A stretch of 32,652 bases of DNA from Acetobacteraceae bacterium (GTDB lineage Bacteria > Pseudomonadota > Alphaproteobacteria > Acetobacterales > Acetobacteraceae), in the NCBI GenBank assembly GCA_027487385.1, contig JAIYDS010000075.1, positions 1 through 32,652 of the forward strand. The letters run 5' to 3'. A model generated the notes under the pieces. It did not search any database and was not told the origin of the DNA. It saw only the letters and a list, made by a program, of their open reading frames with translations. A program made the translations under genes and the position numbers. The stretch's first letter is position 1, and the number at the start of each line of letters is the position of its first letter. Positions 1-8,155 of this stretch are shown in pieces.

Positions 1-429
1 CCCTTCCTCACCGTGCAGGAAAACCTGGAGACGGCGCTGGCCGCCGCCCCGCGCGGCAGCAATGTGCCCGATGAGGTCTTCGACCTCTTCCCCATCCTGC
101 GGCAGTTCCTGCGCCGGCGTGGCGGTGACCTCTCGGGCGGGCAGCAGCAGCAACTCGCCATTGGCCGCGCGCTGACGGCACGCCCGCGCCTGCTCATCCT
201 CGATGAGCCGACGGAAGGCATCCAGCCCAATGTGATCAAGGATATCGCGAAGGTGATTCATCACCTGGCGCGGGACAGGAACTTCGCCATCGTGCTGGTG
301 GAGCAGTATTTCGAATTCGCGCGGGATCTCGCGGATACCATCACGGTGATGGTGCGCGGCGAAGTGGCGCTCTCCGGCAAGACAAGCGAGCTGGACGAGG
401 CCGAGGTGCGCAAGCTGCTGACGGTGTGA
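1..429 (+). CDS. urtE: Urea-type ABC transporter ATP-binding protein, 3' part (UrtE-like)
   Basis: This is the C-terminal part of an ABC ATPase; the reading frame is already open at base 1, so the N-terminus with Walker A lies outside the window. The signature motif LSGGQQQQLAIGRAL, the Walker B region LLILDEPTEGIQPN and the H-loop region VLVEQYFEFA are all present. The quadruple Q after LSGG and the phrase DEPTEGIQPN are characteristic of UrtE, one of the two ATPases that drive the five-part urea/short-chain amide importer on the cytoplasmic face. LivF-type branched-chain amino-acid ATPases are the closest alternative, but they normally read DEPSxGLAP. No other urt gene is visible, because the upstream side is cut off. 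The gene ends 97 bases before the convergent DUF1194 gene. The short gap shows no clear terminator. Confidence 0.82.
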   Translation, partial: PFLTVQENLETALAAAPRGSNVPDEVFDLFPILRQFLRRRGGDLSGGQQQQLAIGRALTARPRLLILDEPTEGIQPNVIKDIAKVIHHLARDRNFAIVLVEQYFEFARDLADTITVMVRGEVALSGKTSELDEAEVRKLLTV

Positions 430-526
430 GAGGCGGTGTCCCACCAGCACATCGCCAGCCTGTCACGCGCTTCGCCGCTTGGCCTGACCATGGGAGATGC
501 GGCGGCAAGCCGTCAGGCGGGGGCCA

Positions 527-1216
527 CTACGCCATCTCCTGGATCAGCTTGGCGCGCAGCGCGCGGGCAATGTCGCGCCGGCTTTCCGCATTGATCACGA
601 AGGCGCCCGGCCCGCCCATCACGTCGCGGCGGTAATGCTCCTCCAGCGTCTCGCCGCCGCGTGTGACCTGGCCCGCGACGGCAATGGCCAGCGCGTTCAC
701 CACCATGCCGCGCCGCACCACGATGTCCCGCGCCACCGGGGCGGGGCGCAGGCTGCGCATGTCGGGCCCATCGCCCGAGACATCAATCACCAGTTGCTCG
801 GCGCGGAAGGGGCCCTCGCGCAGCAGATGGCTGGCATGGTGGATGGCGTCGCCGATGGCGTTGTAGCTCTGCGGGGTGCGGGGTGCGGCCAGCAGCGCAT
901 CTGCCAGGGCCTGGGCGGAGGCGAGGTCACTCACCCGCATCCAATCCACGATGGTCTGCGAGCCGCCGGGGCTGCCCCATTCGATCATCGCGATGCCCAT
1001 GGCGCCGCGGGCCTTGCTGCGGATGGCGGCGATCACCTGGGGATGGGTCAGCGCCTCGGCATAGCCCTCGCGTTGAAGGCGGAACTCCTCCTCGCCGATG
1101 GAGCCGGAGGCATCCATCGCCAGCACCAGCAGCATGTCCAGCGTCTCCTGCGCCGCAGCGTCGGTGGCGGCGATCAGGGCGGGGGCGGCAAGCAGGCTGC
1201 GGCGGGGCAGGCGCAT
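527..1216 (-). CDS. DUF1194 secreted protein with von Willebrand A-like fold
   Basis: The protein has 229 residues. It starts MRLPRRSLLAAPALIAA and ends its signal peptide near DAAAQ, so it should be exported to the periplasm. The mature part opens with LLVLAMDASGSIGEEEF, which resembles the MIDAS metal-binding DxSxS of VWA domains, and later has VIDVSGDGPD, a second typical strand-loop of that fold. This pattern matches the alphaproteobacterial DUF1194 family, whose function is unknown. I chose the ATG at 1216 because it begins the signal peptide and has a GGAAGG upstream; the frame remains open further upstream. It lies 65 bases downstream of the gamma-glutamyltransferase gene on the same strand, so the two may be co-transcribed, but no functional link is evident. 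Confidence 0.82.
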   Translation of the reverse strand: MRLPRRSLLAAPALIAATDAAAQETLDMLLVLAMDASGSIGEEEFRLQREGYAEALTHPQVIAAIRSKARGAMGIAMIEWGSPGGSQTIVDWMRVSDLASAQALADALLAAPRTPQSYNAIGDAIHHASHLLREGPFRAEQLVIDVSGDGPDMRSLRPAPVARDIVVRRGMVVNALAIAVAGQVTRGGETLEEHYRRDVMGGPGAFVINAESRRDIARALRAKLIQEMA

Positions 1217-1281
1217 GGTGGGAACCTTCCAACACTGCGATGCAGCATGGAATTCGCGCGGCCGGCCCCGCAAGCAGAAAA

Positions 1282-2976
1282 TCAACCGGCGACACATCCC
1301 GCCGGCCGGCGCGGATCGGCCCCTGCCGCGACAAGGCCGCGCGCGGGCAAGGAGAGCACCGCCTCCACGCTGCCGGCCAGCCAGGTGATCTCCGGCCAGT
1401 CCTGAATCTCATGGCCGCGCGCGGCCAGGTCCTCCCGCACTGCCTTCGGAATGCGGGATTCCACGGCGAGGCGCTTCGGAAAGGCCTCGAAGGGCGCGAA
1501 GGAGGAGGGGGCGGCATAGGTCGCGACGCGCGGCGCCTCCACCGCATCCTGCAACTCCATCCCGAACTGAAAGACGTTCAGCACGACCTGCAGCATGGCC
1601 TGGATCTGCACATCGCCGCCGGGCGTGCCGAAGGGCATGACGCCGCCCTCCGCCGTCACCAGCATGGCGGGATTGGGCGTGAGGCGCGGCCGCTTGCCGG
1701 GGGCGACGCCCGAAGGGTGTGCCGGATCGGGCCGAGACTGGCAGCCGCGATTGGACGGGATGAGGCCCAGCCCCGGCACCACCGGCGAGTTCCAGGAGCC
1801 GTCCGAAGGCGTCGCGCTGAAGGCATTCCCGTGGCGGTCCACCACGCCGACATAGCTGGTATCGGCCTCCACCATCGGGACCGCGCGCTCGGCCACCGGA
1901 TGGGCGTGCTGGGTGGCGCCCAGCAGCGGCCCGGGCAGGGAGGGATGCGCGCGGGCCATATCGAGGCCCGAGAGTCGGGCCGACAGATGCGCCTCGCCCA
2001 GCAGTTCCTCCACCGGCACGTCGCGGAAGAGCGGGTCGCCGAAATGATGCTCGCGATCGGCGAGTGCCATCTTCAGCGTCTCGACCAGGATATGCAGGTA
2101 GTCCGCGCTGTTGTGGGCGTGTTGGCCGATGCCCGCGCGTTCGGCCAGCAGCAGCGCCTCGACCAGGGCCGGGCCCTGGCACCAGGGGCCGCAGGCCAGG
2201 ATCTCATGCCCGCGCCAGGGGCGGCGCACCACCGGCTCGATGCGGCTGCGGAATTGCGCCAGGTCCGCGGCGGAGAGCCAGCCGCCTTCGGCCTTCTGGT
2301 GCACCACGATGGCACGGGCGATGTCGCCCTCGTAGAAGGCAGCGCGGGCGGCGGCGAGGCCAGCGAGGCGACCGCCCTTCGCTTCGGCCGCCGCGGCTTC
2401 GTCGGCCATGTATTGCAGGCTGCGGGCCAGGTCGCTCTGCACGAAGCGCTCGCCCACCGCCGGGATGCGCCCGCCAGGCAGGAAGATGGCGGCGTTGCTC
2501 GGGTAGCGGGCGTATTCGTCGTGGTGGTTGCGGATGCTCTCATGCAGCAGCGGGAAGACCGCGAATCCGTCGCGCGCGAAGCGGATGGCGTGGCGGGCGA
2601 GTTCCGCCCAGCCCATGGTGCCGTGGCGCTCCAGCGCGGTGATCCAGGCATCGGGGGCGGCCGGCACCACGGTGCGGCGCACGCCATCGGGAATCTTCCC
2701 GCCATGCTCGCGCAGGAACACATCGGGCGGCGTGGCCGCGGGCCAATGGCCGAGGCCCGCGATGGTCTCGGCCGTGCCATCCGCCATGCGGATCAGAATG
2801 GGGGCGACGCCCGCGACATTCACCAGGTCCGGCAGCAGCACGCCCAGCGCCATGCCGGCGGCGCAGCCCGCATCCACGGCATTGCCGCCCGCCTCCAGCA
2901 CGGCGATGCCCGCCGTCGCCGCCAGGTAATGCCCGGCCGAGACGGCGTGGTGCGGCCCGTATTGCGTCAGCGCCAT
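1282..2976 (-). CDS. Gamma-glutamyltransferase family protein
   Basis: The protein has 564 residues, the usual length for the gamma-glutamyltranspeptidase family of N-terminal nucleophile hydrolases, which mature by self-cleavage and transfer or hydrolyse gamma-glutamyl groups. The N-terminal part carries the family pattern VLEAGGNAVDAGCAAGMALGV. The expected nucleophile is Thr373 in ADTSYVGVVDRHGNAFS, which is where the small subunit would begin. A glycine-rich FGTPGGDVQ segment follows near residue 455. No signal peptide is visible, unlike in classical periplasmic GGT, so a cytoplasmic enzyme acting on another gamma-glutamyl or amide substrate is plausible. The start at 2976 is supported by AGGAGG seven bases upstream. 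It diverges from the enoyl-CoA hydratase gene across 85 bases. Confidence 0.9.
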   Translation of the reverse strand: MALTQYGPHHAVSAGHYLAATAGIAVLEAGGNAVDAGCAAGMALGVLLPDLVNVAGVAPILIRMADGTAETIAGLGHWPAATPPDVFLREHGGKIPDGVRRTVVPAAPDAWITALERHGTMGWAELARHAIRFARDGFAVFPLLHESIRNHHDEYARYPSNAAIFLPGGRIPAVGERFVQSDLARSLQYMADEAAAAEAKGGRLAGLAAARAAFYEGDIARAIVVHQKAEGGWLSAADLAQFRSRIEPVVRRPWRGHEILACGPWCQGPALVEALLLAERAGIGQHAHNSADYLHILVETLKMALADREHHFGDPLFRDVPVEELLGEAHLSARLSGLDMARAHPSLPGPLLGATQHAHPVAERAVPMVEADTSYVGVVDRHGNAFSATPSDGSWNSPVVPGLGLIPSNRGCQSRPDPAHPSGVAPGKRPRLTPNPAMLVTAEGGVMPFGTPGGDVQIQAMLQVVLNVFQFGMELQDAVEAPRVATYAAPSSFAPFEAFPKRLAVESRIPKAVREDLAARGHEIQDWPEITWLAGSVEAVLSLPARGLVAAGADPRRPAGCVAG

Positions 2977-3061
2977 GAAGATTCCTCCTGCTTCGGCCCA
3001 GGCTCCCGCTTGCGCCCGGCGCCGTCAACAACGACCCTGGCGCCATAGGGAGAAAGCGCCA

Positions 3062-3850
3062 ATGACCGAAGACCCCGTCCTGCTGCATGTGGATGCGCAG
3101 GGCATCGCCACCGCCACGCTCAACCGGCCGAGCCTCGGCAACGCCTATAACGGCGCGATGCTCTCGGCGCTCATCGAGGGCATGCCGAAGCTGGCCGCCG
3201 ACCCGGCCGTGCGCGGCCTCGTCATCCGTGGCGCCGGCCGCCATTTCCAGGCGGGCGCCGACATCAACTGGCTGAGCGAGGCGGCCGCCGCCCCGCCCGA
3301 GCAGGCCTTCGCCGCCTCCATGATGACGACGCGCGCCATGCAATTGCTGAATGAATTCCCCAAACCGAGTTTCGCCGTGATCCATGGCGCCTGCTTCGGC
3401 GGCGGCACCGGCATCGCCTGCTGCGTGGATGTGGCACTCGCCACCACGGAGGCGAGCTTCGGCATCACCGAGGTCCGCGTCGGCGTGGCCCCCACGCCGA
3501 TCTCGACGCATATGGTCCATGCGATGGGGCTGCGCCACGCCCGCCGCTACGCCATCACCGGTGAGCGCTTCGGCCCCGAGGAAGCCATGCGCATCGGCCT
3601 CGTGCATGAGGTCCATGCGCCCGAGGCCATCGAGGCGCGGCTTCAGGCCATCATCGGCGCCATGCTGCTCTCCTCGCCCGCCGGCATCGCGATGACCAAG
3701 CGCAGCCTGCTGGAATCCAACGGGCTGACGCTGAGCGAGCACCAGATGACGGCACTCGCCAACGAAAGCTGGATGCAGCGCGCGGGCGCGGAAGGGCGCG
3801 AGGGACTCTCCGCCTTCCGCGAGAAGCGAAAGCCGCGCTGGGCGCCCTGA
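3062..3850 (+). CDS. Enoyl-CoA hydratase/isomerase family protein, LiuC/methylglutaconyl-CoA hydratase-like
   Basis: This 262-residue crotonase-fold enzyme should act on a CoA thioester. Oxyanion-hole segments are GAGRHFQAGADINWL (57-71) and HGACFGGGTGIACCVDVALA (109-128). Glu137 in FGITEVRVGVAPTPIS matches the catalytic Glu164 of mammalian enoyl-CoA hydratase, while the Glu144 position is Gly117. That pattern (GGGxG plus an xPxxIS stretch) is what I know from LiuC-type methylglutaconyl-CoA hydratases of leucine/isovalerate breakdown. The other liu genes are not adjacent, so the substrate is an inference. The ATG at 3062 has AGGGAG upstream and begins the conserved domain; an in-frame upstream ATG at 2975 overlaps the divergent gene and encodes unrelated residues. 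The gene converges on a Bug receptor gene with only four bases between. Confidence 0.87.
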   Translation: MTEDPVLLHVDAQGIATATLNRPSLGNAYNGAMLSALIEGMPKLAADPAVRGLVIRGAGRHFQAGADINWLSEAAAAPPEQAFAASMMTTRAMQLLNEFPKPSFAVIHGACFGGGTGIACCVDVALATTEASFGITEVRVGVAPTPISTHMVHAMGLRHARRYAITGERFGPEEAMRIGLVHEVHAPEAIEARLQAIIGAMLLSSPAGIAMTKRSLLESNGLTLSEHQMTALANESWMQRAGAEGREGLSAFREKRKPRWAP

Positions 3851-3854
3851 TCCG

Positions 3855-4829
3855 TCAGTCCGGACGGATGTTGTTCGCCCGGACCACGTCGCGCCAGCGG
3901 GCCACTTCCGTCCGCACCAGCGCGCCCGCTGCGGCGGGATCCAGCTGCGTGCCCTCCAGCCCCAATTCCTGGAAGCGCCGCTGCACCTCGGGCGTGGCGA
4001 TGGCGGTGCGCAGTTCCGTCAGCCAGCGCTCGGCCAGCGGGGCGGGCAGCCCCGTGGGCAGGAAGAAGTTGAACCAGTTGACGGCGGTCGCCTCCCCCAG
4101 GCCGAGTTCGTTGAAATTCGGCAGGTCGGGCAGCGCGACCGAACGCGCGGGGGAGGAAACGGCCAAAGCCCGCAGCCGCCCGGCACGGATATGCCCGATC
4201 GCCGCGGGCAGGGTCTCGATGATTCCGGCCACATTGCCGGCCAGCACGTCGGTGAGGGCTGGCCCCGCCCCACGATAGGGCACGAAGGTGGGCTCGATGC
4301 GCGCCGCGCGCATGAAGCTGATGCCCACCAGGTGGCTCGCCGTCGCATTGCCCCCATAGGCGATGGCGAGGTTCTGGCCCTGGCTGCGCGCGGCGGCGAG
4401 GAAGGCCTGGATGTCCTGCGCCGGGAAGGCCGGGTTCACCGCGATCACCATGGGCAGCGCGCCCAACACCGCGACATGCGCGAAATCCGCATAGGGGTCG
4501 AAGGTGACATTGGGAAAGAGCGCCGGGGACATGGCGTGGGAGACGTTGTTCAGCAGCACGATGTGGCGGTCACCCCGCGCCTGGGCCACGAGGTTGGCGG
4601 CGATGGTGGCACCCGCCCCCGAGCGGTTCTCCACGACGACCGGCTGTCCGATCTGCTGCGCGATGCGCTCAGCCAGGATGCGGCTCAGGATGTCGGCCGT
4701 GCCGGCGGGCGGGAAGCCGATCACCCAGCGGATCTGTCGCTCCGGCCAGGCGGGCTGGGCGCTGGCAAGGCCAGGGGCCAGGAAGGGCGCGCTGAGCAGC
4801 GGCAGCGCAAGGCGACGCGTGAAGGTCAT
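3855..4829 (-). CDS. Bug/TctC family tripartite tricarboxylate receptor-like periplasmic protein
   Basis: This is a 324-residue periplasmic solute receptor. The signal peptide is MTFTRRLALPLLSAPFLAP, ending near ASAQP. The mature domain has the Bug family hallmarks WPERQIRWVIGFPPAGTADILSR and VVVENRSGAGATIAAN, followed by the FVPYRGAGPALTDVLAG and ALPDLPNFNELG segments. Such receptors bind small carboxylates or related solutes and normally feed a TctAB permease, but no tctA or tctB is adjacent. Orphan receptors are common in this family, so the ligand cannot be stated. The ATG at 4829 has GGAG upstream and starts the signal peptide. It is the last gene of a minus-strand series with DenD, RidA and a lipoprotein. 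Confidence 0.9.
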   Translation of the reverse strand: MTFTRRLALPLLSAPFLAPGLASAQPAWPERQIRWVIGFPPAGTADILSRILAERIAQQIGQPVVVENRSGAGATIAANLVAQARGDRHIVLLNNVSHAMSPALFPNVTFDPYADFAHVAVLGALPMVIAVNPAFPAQDIQAFLAAARSQGQNLAIAYGGNATASHLVGISFMRAARIEPTFVPYRGAGPALTDVLAGNVAGIIETLPAAIGHIRAGRLRALAVSSPARSVALPDLPNFNELGLGEATAVNWFNFFLPTGLPAPLAERWLTELRTAIATPEVQRRFQELGLEGTQLDPAAAGALVRTEVARWRDVVRANNIRPD

Positions 4830-4979
4830 GGCAGGCTCCGGTCGAAGGTGGGGGGAGAGGTGGCAGGCGGGCGGTCGCGTGCCCAGGGGGGGAAGCAAGC
4901 CCAGACGGCGTGCCACGCGCATGGCGCCTGCCAAAGGCTGGGCAGGTTGCCGCAATGCCGTGCAACGGGCGGCGGCCGG

Positions 4980-5510
4980 CTATCGTCCCCTGCCACGCCG
5001 GGAGGGCGCCGGGTTTGCGCAGGCGGCGTCCACGAAGAGGTCCACGAAGCTGCCCTCCCCCACATCGCGAATGCCCGAGGGCCCGAGCGCAGGTTCGCGC
5101 AGCGCCTCCTCCACCGCATTGCGACGGACGAACCAGACACCTTGGAGCGGGTTCCAGGCATGCGGGTCACACCGGAAATCAGCGAGATAGGCTGCGCTGC
5201 GCGCATAGCCGCCGGTCTCCGGCAGGCGGATGGGCTCCAAGAGGTTGATCACCATCCAGACGCGCCGCGTGCCATCGGGGTTGGTTGCGATTTCGGAGGC
5301 GACAAAGGCTTCGGCCATCCGGGCGCCCCGGGGCAGCGGAATGCGCCGCCAAGCCTGGCGGGGCGCGAGCGCCAGGTTCGGCGGCACGGGTGCGGTCACG
5401 GGCGCCACGGCTTCGGGGGCGGGAGAAGCCGGCGGGGCGACGGGCGGCGCGGTGGTCGCGCAACCGGCCAGGGCCAGCAGGGCCAGGAATCCAAGGCGCG
5501 GCGCAAGCAT
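4980..5510 (-). CDS. Putative lipoprotein of unknown function
   Basis: The sequence begins with a short hydrophobic signal ending in a clear lipobox, LALAGC, so the mature protein should be lipidated at that cysteine and anchored to a membrane. A proline/alanine-rich spacer of about 30 residues follows. The globular remainder, of about 120 residues, includes FVASEIATNPDGTRRVWMV and the acidic stretch GEGSFVDLFVDAACANP, and ends in basic residues (RRGRGR). I do not recognise a named family. The central part describes a small domain with a lone DFRCDPH and a C-terminal cysteine that could form a disulfide. I chose the ATG at 5510 because a G-rich run (GGGGGG) lies about six bases upstream; ATGs at 5516 and 5552 are in-frame alternatives. 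Confidence 0.7.
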   Translation of the reverse strand: MLAPRLGFLALLALAGCATTAPPVAPPASPAPEAVAPVTAPVPPNLALAPRQAWRRIPLPRGARMAEAFVASEIATNPDGTRRVWMVINLLEPIRLPETGGYARSAAYLADFRCDPHAWNPLQGVWFVRRNAVEEALREPALGPSGIRDVGEGSFVDLFVDAACANPAPSRRGRGR

Positions 5511-5577
5511 GTCCATCCCCCCAAGCATTTGGCAGGACGCTCCCATGCGCACGCCGCCGCGTGAAGGGGATTCGCGC

Positions 5578-5967
5578 TCAGAGCGCGACGATCAGATCCA
5601 CCTCGACCAGCGCACCCAGAGCCAGGCCGGTGACGCCCACCGTGGTGCGGGCGGGCAGCCCGCCCTCGGGGAAGGCCCTTTCCCAGATGGCGTTCATCGC
5701 AGCGTAGTCGCGGGCGAAATCCGTGAGGTAGATCCGCGCCATCACCGTGCGCTCCCACTCCCCACCGCTACCGGCCAGCACGGATTTGAGGTTGGCGATC
5801 ACCTGATGGGTCTGGGCTTCGATACCGCCCGGCACGCAGCGCGTGTTGTCGCTGGGCTCGGTCGGCATCTGGCCGGTGACGAAGAGAAACTCCCCGGCGC
5901 GGACGGCGTGGCTGAAGGGGGCGACGCGCTTCGGGCCATCGCCAAGCAGGAAGCGGGTGATCTCCAT
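5578..5967 (-). CDS. RidA family protein (reactive enamine/imine deaminase)
   Basis: This 129-residue protein has the full RidA/YjgF/UK114 pattern: FSHAVRAGEFLFVTGQMP near the N-terminus, then a helix with QVIANLKSVL, and the C-terminal signature GLPARTTVGVTGLALGALVEVD. The arginine of PARTTVGV is the residue that binds the carboxylate of the imine or enamine substrate. Family members form trimers in the cytoplasm and hydrolyse 2-aminoacrylate-type intermediates. The gene directly follows the DenD-like gene: its ATG is two bases past that stop codon, while an alternative GTG at 5973 would overlap the stop as GTGA. The coupling suggests translation from one message, perhaps with RidA clearing a reactive product of a linked PLP enzyme; the ammonia-lyase nearby is on the opposite strand. 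Confidence 0.92.
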   Translation of the reverse strand: MEITRFLLGDGPKRVAPFSHAVRAGEFLFVTGQMPTEPSDNTRCVPGGIEAQTHQVIANLKSVLAGSGGEWERTVMARIYLTDFARDYAAMNAIWERAFPEGGLPARTTVGVTGLALGALVEVDLIVAL

Positions 5968-5969
5968 GC

Positions 5970-6941
5970 TCACAGGCCCCGATCCGCGCGGGTGGCGTCC
6001 AGGTCATCGGCGCGGAAGGCGGCCAGGATTTCGGCCACGCCCTCCTGCGGGGTGAAACCCAGGGCGCGGGCGCGGGTCGCGGCGAATTCGGCGGGCCAGC
6101 CGCCGACAATGCCGGCGATGGTCGCATCCGGCTCGCGCTTCACCAGGGCGCGCTCGGCGGGGCTGAGGGCGGCCAGCATCTCGCCCACGCTGACGGCGAG
6201 GCCGGGGGGATTGATGCCGCGGTCCACACCCAGGGAGGCGGTGTCCATGGTGGCCGCGTGGAAGAGCCAATCCACCGCGCGGTGGGGCGAGCAGACCCAG
6301 ACGCGGAACCCGTCCTCGACGGGCAGCGGCGTCTCCAGCCCCAAGAGCGGCTCGCGCAGGATGGCGGAGAAGAAGGAGGAAGCGGCCTTGTTCGGCCGGC
6401 CGGGACGGACGATCACGGTGGGCAGACGGATGGAGACGGCGTCGAGGAAGCCCTTCCGGCTGGCATCCTGCAACAGCAATTCAGCGGCGGCCTTTTGCGC
6501 GCCATAGGAGTTGGTCGGCACCTGCCGGGCGTCATCCGGCAGCAGGGCGGATTGCCCGCCGCCGAAGCTTGCCACGCTGGAGGTGAAGAGCACGCGCGGC
6601 GGCGCGGCCAGTTGGCGGCAGGCCTCGATCACGGCCAGGGTGCCATGCAGGTTGACCCGCATGCCGAGGTCGAAATCCGCCTCCGCCGCCGCGCTCACCA
6701 CGGCCGCCAGATGCACCACCAGCCCGGTCCCCGGCGGGATCGCGGCCGAGACATCGGCGAGGCTCGCGACATCGCCGCCCAGGCAGGTCACCGGGAAAGG
6801 GGCCTGCAGCGGCTTGGGCGCCGCGAGGTCAAACAGGGTCAGGCCCGTGACCGGCTTGCCGCCCAGATGGCCCTGAGCGGCCAGCCGCTCGGCGAATTTG
6901 CGGCCAAGGAATCCCCCGCCGCCGAGAATGGTGATCTGCAT
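5970..6941 (-). CDS. denD: NAD-dependent epimerase/dehydratase, D-erythronate dehydrogenase-like (DenD)
   Basis: This is a 323-residue extended short-chain dehydrogenase. The Rossmann motif GGGGFLGRKFAERL lies at residues 7-20 and the catalytic Tyr146-x3-Lys150 is in NSYGAQKAAAELL, with Ser121/Ser122 preceding it. The segment SIRLPTVIVRPGRPNKAASS and the following FFSAILREPL are what I associate with DenD, which oxidises D-erythronate to 2-keto-D-erythronate in four-carbon acid sugar catabolism. The partner genes of that pathway (OtnK-type kinase, OtnI isomerase) are not adjacent, although a class II aldolase lies 15 kb away. The substrate is therefore moderately sure. The ATG at 6941 begins the nucleotide-binding motif. 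It diverges from the ammonia-lyase gene over 46 bases. Confidence 0.85.
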   Translation of the reverse strand: MQITILGGGGFLGRKFAERLAAQGHLGGKPVTGLTLFDLAAPKPLQAPFPVTCLGGDVASLADVSAAIPPGTGLVVHLAAVVSAAAEADFDLGMRVNLHGTLAVIEACRQLAAPPRVLFTSSVASFGGGQSALLPDDARQVPTNSYGAQKAAAELLLQDASRKGFLDAVSIRLPTVIVRPGRPNKAASSFFSAILREPLLGLETPLPVEDGFRVWVCSPHRAVDWLFHAATMDTASLGVDRGINPPGLAVSVGEMLAALSPAERALVKREPDATIAGIVGGWPAEFAATRARALGFTPQEGVAEILAAFRADDLDATRADRGL

Positions 6942-6987
6942 GATGGGCAGATTGCCCCCGGCCGCGTGCCACGCCAAGCTTGCCCCC

Positions 6988-8124
6988 ATGCACCCGTTTC
7001 GCCTCGTCCTGAACCGCCATCACGGCACCCCCGGCATCATCGTCCTGCCCGAGGGGGGCTATCGCCGCGCCAAGCGCGAAATCACCGCCTGGCCCGGCTA
7101 TGCGCCCACGCCGCTGCATCAGCTGGAGATCGAGGGCCTCGGCTCCGTTCATTTCAAGGATGAGAGCGCGCGATTTGGCCTGGGCAGCTTCAAGGCGCTG
7201 GGCGGGGCCTATGCCGTCTGCAAGCTGCTGGGCGCCGAGCTGGCCCGGCGCGGCACCGCCAACAACGCCGATGGCGCGGCCCTCGAATCCGGCCAATACG
7301 CCCATGCAACGGATCAGATCACCGTCACCTGCGCGACGGATGGCAATCACGGCCGCTCCGTCGCCTGGGGGGCGCAGCGCTTCGGGGCGCGCTGCGTGAT
7401 CTTCGTGCATGAGAACGTTTCCCAGGGCCGGCGCGACGCCATCGCGCGCTATGGCGCCGAGATCCGGGTGGTGCCGGGCAATTACGATGACAGCGTGCGC
7501 GCCGCCCAGCACGCCGCCGATGAGAATGGCTGGTTCGTGATCAGCGACACCTCCTACCCCGGCTATACCGAGCCGCCGCGCGACGTGATGCAGGGCTATC
7601 GCCTGATGGCAGAGGAAGCCATCGCCCAGATGGAAGGCGTCATCCCCACCCATGTCTTCGTCCCTGGCGGGGTTGGCGGGGTGGCGGCCGCCGTCGCCGT
7701 GCAACTTCGTGCCATGTGCGGCACCGGGCCGCGGCTCATCATCGCCGAACCCGACCAGGCCGCCTGCCTGACCGACAGCCTGGAGGCCGGCGAGCTGCGG
7801 ACCGTCACCGGCGCGCTGGACACCGTGATGGCCGGCCTGGCCTGCGGCGAGCCCTCGCTGCTCGCCTGGCAGGAGCTGGAGCGCAGCGCCTTCGCGGCCA
7901 TGACCGTGCCCGATGCGCTGGTGGGCCCCACCATGAAGGTGCTGAAGGGTCAGGGAATCGAGGCCGGGGAATCCGGCGTGGCGGGCCTCGTCGCGCTGGA
8001 AGGCGCCTTGGCCCATCCCTTCGCCGCCTCGGCGCTCGGCCTGACGCATGAGAGCCGGGTGCTGATCTTCGGGACGGAAGGCGCCACCGATCCCGAACTC
8101 TATGAAAAACTTACGGCTGATTAA
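6988..8124 (+). CDS. dpaL: Diaminopropionate ammonia-lyase (PLP-dependent)
   Basis: This 378-residue fold-type II PLP enzyme converts 2,3-diaminopropionate to pyruvate and two ammonia molecules. The PLP-binding lysine is Lys69 in FGLGSFKALGGAYA. The phosphate-binding loop PGGVGGVAAAV lies near residue 230, and CATDGNHGRSVAWGAQRFG matches the conserved substrate-side loop. The region EPPRDVMQGYRLMAEE and the ending VLIFGTEGATDPELY are typical of DpaL rather than of threonine synthase or serine dehydratase. The ATG at 6988 starts the conserved N-terminus but has no good Shine-Dalgarno sequence. Only 46 bases separate it from the divergent DenD-like start, so the message may be nearly leaderless or the start may be slightly off. 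Confidence 0.9.
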   Translation: MHPFRLVLNRHHGTPGIIVLPEGGYRRAKREITAWPGYAPTPLHQLEIEGLGSVHFKDESARFGLGSFKALGGAYAVCKLLGAELARRGTANNADGAALESGQYAHATDQITVTCATDGNHGRSVAWGAQRFGARCVIFVHENVSQGRRDAIARYGAEIRVVPGNYDDSVRAAQHAADENGWFVISDTSYPGYTEPPRDVMQGYRLMAEEAIAQMEGVIPTHVFVPGGVGGVAAAVAVQLRAMCGTGPRLIIAEPDQAACLTDSLEAGELRTVTGALDTVMAGLACGEPSLLAWQELERSAFAAMTVPDALVGPTMKVLKGQGIEAGESGVAGLVALEGALAHPFAASALGLTHESRVLIFGTEGATDPELYEKLTAD

Positions 8125-8139
8125 CCCGCTTCACGGAAC

Positions 8140-8155
8140 TGACATTTTAGTGTCA
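8140..8155. promoter_or_regulatory. Inverted repeat TGACA-N6-TGTCA upstream of ugpB, candidate operator
   Basis: A perfect five-base inverted repeat with an AT-rich centre (TTTTAG) sits in the 91-base leader between dpaL and ugpB, about 60 bases before the ugpB ATG. The stretch from 8100 to 8160 is much richer in A and T than its surroundings. The half-sites are 11 bases apart, like the spacing of Pho-box repeats, but the second half is inverted, so it is not a canonical Pho box. An operator for a dimeric regulator is the simplest reading. No promoter elements could be assigned with certainty. Confidence 0.4.

Noticed and set aside
883..3048. Very long plus-strand open frame opposite the gamma-glutamyltransferase gene
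   Set aside because: It is the mirror of a strongly GC-biased real gene. Its translation is low-complexity (Arg, Gly, His, Ala rich) and shows no family motif.
2977..3061. Promoter between the gamma-glutamyltransferase and enoyl-CoA hydratase genes
   Set aside because: TTGACG on the minus strand has no acceptable -10 at the right distance, so no site is claimed even though both genes must have promoters.
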